Part shown: piece by piece, positions 52,974 through 60,167 of the stretch
Layout of the letters: every line of letters begins with the position of its first letter
Numbering within the stretch: the stretch's first letter is position 1
Assembly (NCBI RefSeq): GCF_020991125.1
Contig: NZ_CP087715.1
Coordinates: forward strand, 1 to 64,000
Reading direction: 5' to 3'
Length of the DNA stretch: 64,000 bases
From: Microbulbifer celer
GTDB lineage: Bacteria; Pseudomonadota; Gammaproteobacteria; Pseudomonadales; Cellvibrionaceae
Position numbers and translations under genes: made by a program
Notes under the pieces: generated by a model
What the model saw: the letters and a program-made list of their open reading frames with translations, nothing else
What the model was told of the DNA's origin: nothing
Database searches by the model: none

Positions 52974-53954
52974 TCAGGCGAATATCTGTAGGTAATCGTT
53001 ATTGCCGTAGTGATGAAACTCCTCCAGCGCGCTATAAGCGAGTTTGATCACATGATCATCGTCGCTGACTAGCGCGCGATCCCGAGTATCTTCCTGTCTT
53101 TTTTCAATACTTTCCGTTTCTCTTTCCGTTTCGTCGCTATCCGGCGACTGAATCACTTTCGGCCCGGTGCTGAGATACGCGATGACGAGTCCTTGCCAGA
53201 AGTAGCGCAGTGCACTTTCCTGATTTTTACAGTAGGGGAGGATCAGGCGCAGTGCGTGACAGCCGGTGACGCCGTGCAGCAGGGTGAAGTCATTGGTGCC
53301 GAGGTAGGCGCGGATGGCGACCCGGGCGATATCTTCCAGCCCCAATTGTTGCGGCTGAATCGCGGTTTCCATCCAGTCCGGTTGGCCGGTGACGGCCTGC
53401 ATATGATCGGCGATATTGCCAGGGGCGACGGGTATATCTGAATATTGTTCCGCAACCCGCGCAATGATTTCACCGGCGGCAACGGGGGCTTTCTGATCGC
53501 TGCTGGTAAGAGTGTGGTACTCCAGGTTCCAGTAGGCGAGGCCCATGGCGATCTCTTCCAGATGGCGGGCGTCGACCCCGTAGGCGGTGCGGATAAGGCC
53601 GTGGAAGGCGGCGGTGGCGATTGAAGGGAGGAGAGCCGGCAGTTCCTGTTGCAGGCATTTGGCGATACCGAGTTGTTTGAGTTGTTGTTCGTAATAGCGC
53701 AGGGCGCTGGGGAACAGGTCGTCGCGGTTGCGGCAGTCGGCGATGTGGTCGATGTCATGTACCGGGCTGCCGGGACGCAACTGCAGTTGAGGCGCTGAGC
53801 GGTCAAAGGCGTGTTGCAGTTGGCGCTGGGAGCCCCCCATTTTGTCCAGGGCGATCAGGACCATGGGCAGGTGATTGGCGAGGCGGTCACCGTAGTGCAC
53901 GTGATAGCGGCTGCCTGCTTCCAGCAGTTGCGCGCAGTCGCGGGTGATGCTCAT
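52974..53954 (-). CDS. Questin oxidase-like protein
   Basis: This 326-aa protein resembles the questin oxidase/AflY family (fungal Baeyer-Villiger-type enzymes acting on anthraquinones), which has uncharacterised bacterial members. Supporting segments are GSRYHVHYGDRLANHLPMVLIALDKMGGS near the N-terminus, TAAFHGLIRTAYGVDA near residue 116 and LHGVTGCHALRLILPY near 225, with several conserved His. No cofactor motif is recognised. GGGAGG lies before the ATG. It converges on urtE and is followed at close range by a MOSC protein gene transcribed toward it. Confidence 0.75.
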   Translation of the reverse strand: MSITRDCAQLLEAGSRYHVHYGDRLANHLPMVLIALDKMGGSQRQLQHAFDRSAPQLQLRPGSPVHDIDHIADCRNRDDLFPSALRYYEQQLKQLGIAKCLQQELPALLPSIATAAFHGLIRTAYGVDARHLEEIAMGLAYWNLEYHTLTSSDQKAPVAAGEIIARVAEQYSDIPVAPGNIADHMQAVTGQPDWMETAIQPQQLGLEDIARVAIRAYLGTNDFTLLHGVTGCHALRLILPYCKNQESALRYFWQGLVIAYLSTGPKVIQSPDSDETERETESIEKRQEDTRDRALVSDDDHVIKLAYSALEEFHHYGNNDYLQIFA

Positions 53955-53982
53955 GCTGTGTCCTCCCGGTCGGGTTGTCCGC

Positions 53983-54795
53983 TTATCGGACCTCTACTCG
54001 GTCCCCCAAGTGTATGGTGGCTTGATTCTGCTCGGCAGACGCGGGCGCGAGGTTCATGCCGAAGTAAATCTGTCCGTCCTCCCCGCGGCGGTAACTGGTC
54101 AGGGTGCGCAGGGGTTCTTTGTGTGCGCGGCCGGTAAACGGATGCAGGCCGGGGATGCCACAGCGGGCGCAGGGATGGGTGCAATCGAATACCAACGGCC
54201 CGTCGTGGGTGTGGATGGTGAGGGTTTTCCACCGGTCCTCGGCAAAGGGCTGACAGCCACTCACCACCAGGTTGGGACGGAAGCGCAGCATGGAGACGGG
54301 TTCTGCGAGCCGGCTGTTGAGGTCGTCCAGGGAGGCCTGGCTGATCACCAGTAGCGGTGCGGCATCCGCGAAGCTTACCTGGCGGTCGCTGCGGGGAGCG
54401 CTCAGGGGTCGGCTGAACTCTGAGCCCATGGCCACCAGCCGCAGCGGGGTTTGCAGCTGCTCGCTCAGCCAGTGAGCGGCGTCGTCGCCGGCATCGCGCG
54501 CGGTCACCTCATCGTCCCACACGCGTACGGTTCTGCGCTCGGCTTCTGTCCCGGGCTGGCGGACTTCTATGTGTTCGCCCTCGGCATTTTCCAATCGCAC
54601 ACCTTTGTCGGTGACGGTTGCTTTCAGTTGCGCCATGGCGCGCAGGCGGCGTTGGGTGACAAACTGGTTGTCGTCATTCACCAGCATCCAGCGGCGGTCG
54701 TTGATGGCGCCGAACTGATCCAGAGGCAGGGACTTACATTGGTGCCCCTGCAGGGATTTGACCGGGAAATGATAGAGCGCTGAGATTTCCAACAC
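53983..54795 (-). CDS. MOSC domain protein, YcbX-like
   Basis: This is a probable molybdenum-cofactor-dependent enzyme part of about 270 aa. The N-terminal MOSC_N beta-barrel starts ISALYHFPVKSLQGHQ and includes DRRWMLVNDDNQFVTQR. The MOSC domain has RFRPNLVVSG, the putative Moco-binding Cys in HPCARCGIPGL, and LTSYRRGEDGQIYFGMNL. YcbX relatives reduce N-hydroxylated compounds, usually with a ferredoxin domain, which is absent here. GTG 54795 with AAGGA upstream is favoured; a TTG at 54825 without a ribosome site is the alternative. Confidence 0.85.
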   Translation of the reverse strand: MLEISALYHFPVKSLQGHQCKSLPLDQFGAINDRRWMLVNDDNQFVTQRRLRAMAQLKATVTDKGVRLENAEGEHIEVRQPGTEAERRTVRVWDDEVTARDAGDDAAHWLSEQLQTPLRLVAMGSEFSRPLSAPRSDRQVSFADAAPLLVISQASLDDLNSRLAEPVSMLRFRPNLVVSGCQPFAEDRWKTLTIHTHDGPLVFDCTHPCARCGIPGLHPFTGRAHKEPLRTLTSYRRGEDGQIYFGMNLAPASAEQNQATIHLGDRVEVR

Positions 54796-54911
54796 CGTGT
54801 CCTTTGCGATGGATTGATCCGTCAAGGGTATAGGTAACGACGGTTGCGGAAAAGACCTGTGAAAAATGGCGGGAATCGGGCGTTTATAAGGGAGGAATAA
54901 AGGCTTCGGAT

Positions 54912-54938
54912 AAAAAAGGGCGGCCTGAAAAGGCCGCC
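54912..54938 (-). terminator. Intrinsic terminator of the GH43/symporter operon
   Basis: On the minus strand an 8-bp stem GGCGGCCT/AGGCCGCC with a four-base loop is followed by six T residues. It lies 44 bp after the stop of the intracellular GH43 gene. Confidence 0.87.
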
Positions 54939-54981
54939 AACCTACATGCTGTGAGACGATGTAGCGGAGAAGAAATCGGTA

Positions 54982-55959
54982 TCAGGGCTCGGAGGGTTTG
55001 CCGAACTCCGGGAACCCTTCGTCATTCCAGCGAATTGTTTTCACATAAGTGTGGCGGTTGGGATCCCATAGCGGATCACCTTCGATCTTGGTGTAGGTAC
55101 GCGCGTGGAATACGAGAATATCTTCACTGCCGTCTTCAGATACGGTGAAGCTGTTGTGGCCCGGACCGTAGATACCGCGCTCGTAGTCACTTTCCAGTAC
55201 CGGCCTGGGGGATTTTTCCCAGCTCGCCGGATCCAGCACATCGGCGTTTTCATCTGCCCACAGCAGGCCCATGCAGTAATTGTGGTTGGTGGCGCTGGCG
55301 GAGTAGCCGATAAAGAGTCGGCCATTTTTCTTGATCACCGCCGGCCCTTCATTTACCAGGAAGCCGATCACTTCCCAGTCGTACTCCGGTTTGGTCAGCA
55401 GTACCGGCTCGCCGACGATGGAGGTCGGGGTGTCCATTTCCGCGATGTACAGGTTGGAGTTGCCGGCAATCTCCGGGCCTTTTTGTGCCCACAGGTAATA
55501 GTGTTTGCCCTCGTGTTCAAATACGGTGGCGTCGAGGCAGAAAGTATCGATGCCGGAATCCACCTGGGTGAGCTCCCACTGCGCTTCCAGCGGGTTGGCA
55601 TCGGTGGTGGTCAGTGCGTACATGCGGTGCTGGAACAGATCGTGTTTGATTTCCCGCGACGGGGCTGCGGCGAAGTAGATTGCCCAGGTGGGCGCCTGCC
55701 CCTCTATGTGCACGTGGTGGATCTCCGGTGCCCAGATCAGGTCGGAGTAGGGGCCGGTGTCCGGCTTGGTCCATACGGTGACCCTTTCCGCATCGGCGAG
55801 TCCGGCAATGGTCTCTGCGCGGCGCAACTCCAGGCGGTCATATTCGGGCACCGAGGCGATAAAGTAATAAAAGCCATCACTGTGCTTGTAAATAAACGGG
55901 TCGGCACGCTGTTCGATCAGCGGTTTAACCAAGGGTTCTGCGGTTTTTTCTGGAATCAC
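54982..55959 (-). CDS. Intracellular GH43 glycosidase, probable arabinofuranosidase
   Basis: This is a five-bladed propeller glycosidase of 325 aa without a signal peptide, so it acts in the cytoplasm. Likely catalytic Asp lies in EQRADPFIYKH, the pKa-tuning Asp in FCLDATVFEH and the acid Glu in LVNEGPAVI; GPGHNSFTVS is a family motif. The pattern is closest in memory to exo-arabinofuranosidases of GH43 (subfamily 26-like). The start is GTG with GGAG upstream. It follows the symporter gene by 47 bp in the same transcript and would cut imported arabino-oligosaccharides. Confidence 0.87.
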   Translation of the reverse strand: MIPEKTAEPLVKPLIEQRADPFIYKHSDGFYYFIASVPEYDRLELRRAETIAGLADAERVTVWTKPDTGPYSDLIWAPEIHHVHIEGQAPTWAIYFAAAPSREIKHDLFQHRMYALTTTDANPLEAQWELTQVDSGIDTFCLDATVFEHEGKHYYLWAQKGPEIAGNSNLYIAEMDTPTSIVGEPVLLTKPEYDWEVIGFLVNEGPAVIKKNGRLFIGYSASATNHNYCMGLLWADENADVLDPASWEKSPRPVLESDYERGIYGPGHNSFTVSEDGSEDILVFHARTYTKIEGDPLWDPNRHTYVKTIRWNDEGFPEFGKPSEP

Positions 55960-56006
55960 TATTCACTCCGGTTACTGCTCGGGTTTGAAATTTGGGTGAC
56001 GACGGT

Positions 56007-57392
56007 TCACGAGGCGGACGGATTCAGTACGGGATCCGCAGTGTCCTCGGCTTTGGGTTCAATCAGGCCCTGTTTCAGCTGGTCGTAATACTCATTGGTA
56101 ATGATGTACCTGCGCATCAGCAGTCCCAGCAGAAAGTGGAAGGCTCCGGGGATGACCGTCAGCATCAGTGCGATGCCGGTCATGGTGTACTCGCTCTGGG
56201 GCTGGCCGGCTTCATAGCCAAAGTAAGTCAACAGCAGGCCGGTAATAAAGCCTGCGAGGCCGGCACCGGCCTTCTGACAGAATGAGATACCGCCAAATGC
56301 CAGGCCGGAAACGCGCTTGCCGGTTTTGGCTTCTCCGTAATCCACAGCCTCGGCGATGGCGGACCAGAAAATCGGCGCATGCAGGTCAACGACAAATGAC
56401 AGCACAATGTAGATCGCGAAGGCGAGCGCGATATCACCGGGCGATACAGCGAAGAACATCATCAGACTGAGAATACCCACCAGCACTTGCGACCAACTGA
56501 ACAGCTTGACCTTGCAGAACCGTTTGGTAATCCAGGTGGACGCCACCATGGATGCGATGGAGGCGGCAATCCCGGCACTGGTGAACTGGGCCGCCAGGGA
56601 CTCGGTACCGCCGAGGTAGTAAATGGCATAGTAGAAAGCCACGCCGCCGCGCATGGCGTAACCGATGGTACCCAGGATGCAGGCCCCGGCGAGTACCAGC
56701 CACTGATCGTTCTGGACCAGCAGCTTGAATTGCTCACCCAAGGGCTTTTTATCCACCACATGTTCGACCCGTTCACGGGTGGTGAAAAAGCACATCATCA
56801 GCAGGCCCACGCCCACCAGCGACATGAAGCCCATAGCCAGCTGGTAGCCTTTGGCGGTATCGTCGCCCCCCCACCACTGCGCCAGCACCGGCACCGAGGC
56901 TACGATCACCACATTGGCAATCTTGGCGAAAAACATGCGGTAGCCGTTGGCTGACAGGCGCTCCTTGGGGTCACTGGTGAGCACCCCGATGTAGGAGATA
57001 TAGGGGATGGCTACACCGGTAAACATCAGGGTAGCGAACAGGTAGGTGACGTAGGCCCAGATCAGCTTGCCGTTATAATCCAGGTCCGGTGTGGTAAACA
57101 GCAGGCAGACGGCAAAACCATAGGGAATGGACAGATAGAGGAAGTACGGACGGAAGCGACCGAGGCGACCGTTGAACTTGTCTGTCAGTAGCCCCATCAA
57201 CGGGTCGCTGAGGGCATCGACAAAGCGCGCGGCGAGAAACAGTGTACCCACATGGGCGGGTTTGAGGCCGAATATATCCGTATAAAAGTACTGCATGAAG
57301 TAAAACATGGCGGCGATCATCACATTGACTGCCATGTCGCCGGCGCCGAAGCCGACTTTTTCGACCACGGATAGCTTATTCGACTGCTGCAT
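56007..57392 (-). CDS. GPH-family sugar/cation symporter
   Basis: This is a glycoside-pentoside-hexuronide:cation symporter (461 aa) with twelve predicted helices. Landmarks are KVGFGAGDMAVNVMIAAMFY at the N-terminus, DALSDPLMGLLTDK near residue 52, GRFRPYFL near 77 and AEAVDYGEAKTGKRVSGLAF near 345. GPH proteins such as MelB and XynB import oligosaccharides with sodium or protons. It heads a two-gene operon with intracellular GH43. The upstream region holds two operator-like palindromes. Confidence 0.91.
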   Translation of the reverse strand: MQQSNKLSVVEKVGFGAGDMAVNVMIAAMFYFMQYFYTDIFGLKPAHVGTLFLAARFVDALSDPLMGLLTDKFNGRLGRFRPYFLYLSIPYGFAVCLLFTTPDLDYNGKLIWAYVTYLFATLMFTGVAIPYISYIGVLTSDPKERLSANGYRMFFAKIANVVIVASVPVLAQWWGGDDTAKGYQLAMGFMSLVGVGLLMMCFFTTRERVEHVVDKKPLGEQFKLLVQNDQWLVLAGACILGTIGYAMRGGVAFYYAIYYLGGTESLAAQFTSAGIAASIASMVASTWITKRFCKVKLFSWSQVLVGILSLMMFFAVSPGDIALAFAIYIVLSFVVDLHAPIFWSAIAEAVDYGEAKTGKRVSGLAFGGISFCQKAGAGLAGFITGLLLTYFGYEAGQPQSEYTMTGIALMLTVIPGAFHFLLGLLMRRYIITNEYYDQLKQGLIEPKAEDTADPVLNPSAS

Positions 57393-57467
57393 TGTTATTT
57401 CTCTCTGGTATCGCTTATCTGCTTCTACTTATCGATGCGCCCGATTATTGTTTTGGCTCGGCGGTGA

Positions 57468-57492
57468 TATATATATTATTGTAGTATCAATG
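57468..57492. promoter_or_regulatory. Candidate GntR-family operator (site a)
   Basis: The AT-rich sequence TATATTATTGTAGTATCAAT lies about 75 bp upstream of the symporter start. It resembles site b (59831-59856) and site c (59969-59992) in a shared TATNAT-N-ATA-GTA pattern. All three flank genes around the GntR regulator. Confidence 0.45.
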
Positions 57493-57569
57493 TCAAAACG
57501 GGCGGCGATACGGGAATTGCTTTTAACTGCGGCCATTTCAGCGTAAATTGCACAGGATAACCATGGTTT

Positions 57570-57583
57570 CATTAGCGCTGATA
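57570..57583. promoter_or_regulatory. LacI-type operator-like palindrome
   Basis: CATTAGCGCTGATA is an imperfect palindrome around AGCGCT. It resembles the stronger site at 60019-60032 and LacI-family operators seen near TonB receptor genes. Confidence 0.4.
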
Positions 57584-57944
57584 TTGCGTCCCGCGTGACC
57601 GGCGAATCACGCAGATTCGACGCTACTGGACGGAAATTGTGGTATTTGTAGCACTTTTGCAGTTGCAAGTGTATAAAAAATCAGCATGGAAGCGGCCTTC
57701 GAGTGACATCGCCCCGGGCGGTATGGGTATTACCTGACGGCCAGCCATCCCGTATTTGTCATAATGTAAGCTGAATCGACAGATTGTTGAGGTTTCCGAT
57801 CCGTCTGGCCTTACTATTTCAGGCACAGCATTCCGTGGGCGTGTTCGGACAAGAGTCTTTGAAGGATTCTCAGAGAGCGCATCCAGAGGGAGGCGACCCG
57901 TCAGATTGATTGCTGAAGTCAGCAAAAGTTAGGTATTGAATAAT

Positions 57945-58691
57945 ATGGTGAAACAAGTCAGGGAAAACCGCCCGCGCAGCGTACACGCATGGGTTGCCTA
58001 TGAGCTCGGTACCCGCATTGTGACCGGCTATTATGCGCCGGGAGAATATATTCCCAATGAAGCGACCATTGGCGAAGAGTTGAATGTGTCCCGCACCGCG
58101 CTGCGCGAAGCATTCAAGATCCTGAGTGCCAAAGGGTTGATCGAATCCCGTCCCAAGCTGGGCACCCGCGTACGCGCGCGCGAATTCTGGAATATGTTCG
58201 ACTCCGAAGTGCTGCGCTGGTGTTTTGATTCCACCCCGACGCCCGAGTTCCTGCGGTCCCTGTTTGAAGTGCGGGAAATGATTGAGCCCAACTCTGCGGC
58301 GCTGGCAGCCAAGCGCGCCACCGACGAGCAGATTGCGACAATGGAGCAGGCTTACAAGGCAATGGAAGCGGCGGAACCGGGTACGGAAGAAGTGATCCTC
58401 ACCGATATCGAGTTCCACATGGCCATTCTGCGCGGCACCAATAACGAGTTCATGGTGTCCCTTGGGGAGTCGATCCGCACCGCCCTGATGGGGCTGTTCC
58501 GCATCAGTAGTTCCAAGGAGTCTGCCTATCAGGCCTCTCTGCCGGGGCACCATGCGGTATTTCTGGGAATTCGAGATCGCGACCCGGAGCGTGCGCGCTT
58601 CGAAATGAAGTCGCTGCTGTCCAAGTCTTCGCGCAAGGCGCTGGATCAGCTGGCGGAGAGTATGGATGCCAAAGTGGATGTGGCCATTTAA
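57945..58691 (+). CDS. GntR/FadR-subfamily transcriptional regulator
   Basis: This is a 248-aa regulator. The winged helix is at the N-terminus (EYIPNEATIGEELNVSRTALREAFKIL, near residues 34-60), and the C-terminal all-helical FCD ligand domain has FEVREMIEPNSAALAA, DIEFHMAIL and SLPGHHAVFLGI with three metal-type His. FCD regulators sense sugar acids and other carboxylates. ATG 57945 is favoured over a TTG nine bases earlier. It lies between the symporter/GH43 operon and the AraD1-like gene. Confidence 0.9.
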   Translation: MVKQVRENRPRSVHAWVAYELGTRIVTGYYAPGEYIPNEATIGEELNVSRTALREAFKILSAKGLIESRPKLGTRVRAREFWNMFDSEVLRWCFDSTPTPEFLRSLFEVREMIEPNSAALAAKRATDEQIATMEQAYKAMEAAEPGTEEVILTDIEFHMAILRGTNNEFMVSLGESIRTALMGLFRISSSKESAYQASLPGHHAVFLGIRDRDPERARFEMKSLLSKSSRKALDQLAESMDAKVDVAI

Positions 58692-58721
58692 TAAAATGTA
58701 GCGGTCCACGCGTCACCCAAC

Positions 58722-58751
58722 AAAAAAGGCAGTCAGTTGACTGCCTTTTTT
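58722..58751. terminator. Bidirectional terminator
   Basis: A 14-bp stem formed by AAAAAAGGCAGTCA and TGACTGCCTTTTTT, with a tiny loop, serves both the GntR gene and the convergent AraD1-like gene. Confidence 0.9.
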
Positions 58752-58770
58752 GTTTCCGGGGGCTGCGCCG

Positions 58771-59766
58771 TTACAGGGTTTTCACGGTGGGAATTTTGCG
58801 CTCCACGATCTTCAGTGGATTGCGCAGGGTGCGGCCAAAGGTGGCGGATTCGATCTCAAAGCGGTCGCCCTCTGCCGGCTTGATGCCGTCGCCAAAACTC
58901 AGGGTGGCGGTACCGAAAAAGTGCACCTGCACGTGACCCGGGCGGCAGAAGTTGTCGTACTTGAAGTGATGATCTTCCAGGTTCTTGATGGTGTGGGACA
59001 TGTTGTCTTCACCACTCAGGAAGTTCTTTTCCCAGATGACTTCGCCATTGCGCACGATGCGGGATGTACCCTCGATGTGGGCCGGCAGCTCGCCCAGCAG
59101 CAGTTCCGGGCCGAAGGAGCAGTGGCGCAGCTTGGAGTGGGCCAGGTAGAGATAGTTCTGGCGCTCGGTGACATGGTCGGACAGTTCATTGCCAATGGCA
59201 AAGCCGATGCGGCAGGGGTTGCCTTCGTTGTCATTGATGTAGATACCGGCGATTTCCGGTTCCTCGCCTGCGTCCAGAGCGAATGATGGGCTGGGAATGG
59301 CCTGTTCCGGTGCTACCACGCAATTGCCGTCGCCCTTGTAGAACCACTCCGGCTGCACGCCGGTTTCGCCATTGGCCGGCTTGCCACCCTCGACGCCCAT
59401 CTTGAACATCTTCATGGTGTCGGTCATCTCTTCCTCTTTGCCGGAAGAGTTCTGGGCGTGCATCGCCGCGCGAGTATCGGCACTGCCGAGGTGGGTCAGG
59501 CCGGTGCCAGCAACCATCATGCACGAGGGTTCGGGGTGGTCGATGGGCGCCAAGAGGCGGCCTTCATCGATGATCTGCTGGTAATCCAGGCGTTGATCTG
59601 AAAGCAGGGAAGTGGCCAGGGATTCCAGTGGGGTGCCGCTGCTCAGGGCCTGTTGCGCCAGTTGGTAGACGCTCTCGACACCTTTCAGCTGTTCGACGGT
59701 ATTGTGGTCGACCACGGCACCTACTGCGCGCAGGCCGGATTCGGTAGTGAACTGGATCAGTCTCAT
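58771..59766 (-). CDS. AraD1/GguC-like FAH-family protein
   Basis: This 331-aa protein belongs to the fumarylacetoacetate-hydrolase superfamily, closest to the AraD1/GguC group linked with dehydration of 2-keto-3-deoxy-L-arabonate. It starts MRLIQFTTESGLRAVGAV. FAH-type acidic metal ligands are expected in the EPEIAGIYIN and EDNMSHTIKNLED areas, and FFGTATLSFGDGI and PAEGDRFEIE follow. ATG 59766 gives the usual start; codons upstream have no similarity. Its presence supports a pentose or sugar-acid locus. Confidence 0.82.
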   Translation of the reverse strand: MRLIQFTTESGLRAVGAVVDHNTVEQLKGVESVYQLAQQALSSGTPLESLATSLLSDQRLDYQQIIDEGRLLAPIDHPEPSCMMVAGTGLTHLGSADTRAAMHAQNSSGKEEEMTDTMKMFKMGVEGGKPANGETGVQPEWFYKGDGNCVVAPEQAIPSPSFALDAGEEPEIAGIYINDNEGNPCRIGFAIGNELSDHVTERQNYLYLAHSKLRHCSFGPELLLGELPAHIEGTSRIVRNGEVIWEKNFLSGEDNMSHTIKNLEDHHFKYDNFCRPGHVQVHFFGTATLSFGDGIKPAEGDRFEIESATFGRTLRNPLKIVERKIPTVKTL

Positions 59767-59830
59767 CGCTTTATTTCCTAAATTATTTGCTCGAGCCTCA
59801 AGGATCGCAAGTAACATGCGGATCTGAGTT

Positions 59831-59856
59831 TATATATTATGATAATACTTTATTCA
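59831..59856. promoter_or_regulatory. Candidate GntR-family operator (site b)
   Basis: TATATATTATGATAATACTT contains the palindrome ATTAT-G-ATAAT. It lies about 65-90 bp upstream of the AraD1-like gene and resembles sites a and c. Confidence 0.45.
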
Positions 59857-59968
59857 ATCGGTGATATGAGTCCGGGCGGGGTGATTCTGTCGCAATCCTT
59901 ATGCTGGCAATCTACCTACTGGTAGAGATAAGCGTGGCCCGTGCGGAACTTCCACATTAATCACAAAA

Positions 59969-59992
59969 TTTATCATACGATAGTATTGACTT
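59969..59992. promoter_or_regulatory. Candidate GntR-family operator (site c)
   Basis: TTTATCATACGATAGTATTG holds the inverted repeat ATAC-GATA-GTAT at 59975-59986. It lies upstream of the TonB receptor and resembles sites a and b. Confidence 0.45.
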
Positions 59993-60018
59993 TATGGTGG
60001 CTGCTCTGAAACTATATT

Positions 60019-60032
60019 TGATAGCGCTACCA
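60019..60032. promoter_or_regulatory. LacI-type operator upstream of TonB receptor
   Basis: TGATAGCGCTACCA is palindromic at all but one pair of positions. From memory it matches a TGGTAGCGCTACCA class found before TonB receptor genes in Xanthomonas and related bacteria, bound by LacI-family repressors. Confidence 0.6.
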
Positions 60033-60167
60033 TCTGTTGGCGTAAATCAATAATAATCATGCCGTCCTGATGCCCCTGGGGTTGTGGTAAAGGGGGGACA
60101 GCGGCAAATAGCGATAAGAGGAGAGGGCTGCCATCTGGGGTTGTCCCGGCTGGTTGCTGTCAAAAAA

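Larger units (their letters stand above)
57393..57944. promoter_or_regulatory. Divergent control region between symporter and GntR genes
   Basis: This gene-free 552-bp stretch contains an AT-rich operator-like site at 57468-57492 and a TAGCGCTA-centred palindrome at 57570-57583, each described separately. No protein is supported on either strand. Confidence 0.5.
59767..60167. promoter_or_regulatory. Divergent control region between AraD1-like and TonB receptor genes
   Basis: This 401-bp region has no gene. It contains two AT-rich operator-like sites and one LacI-type palindrome, annotated separately. A TTGACT at 59986-59991 with TATATT at 60013-60018 has 21-bp spacing, too long for a confident sigma-70 promoter. 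Confidence 0.5.

Noticed and set aside
57623..57925. 100-codon minus-strand frame in the symporter-GntR gap
   Set aside because: No ribosome binding site, no recognisable domain and composition unlike neighbouring genes.
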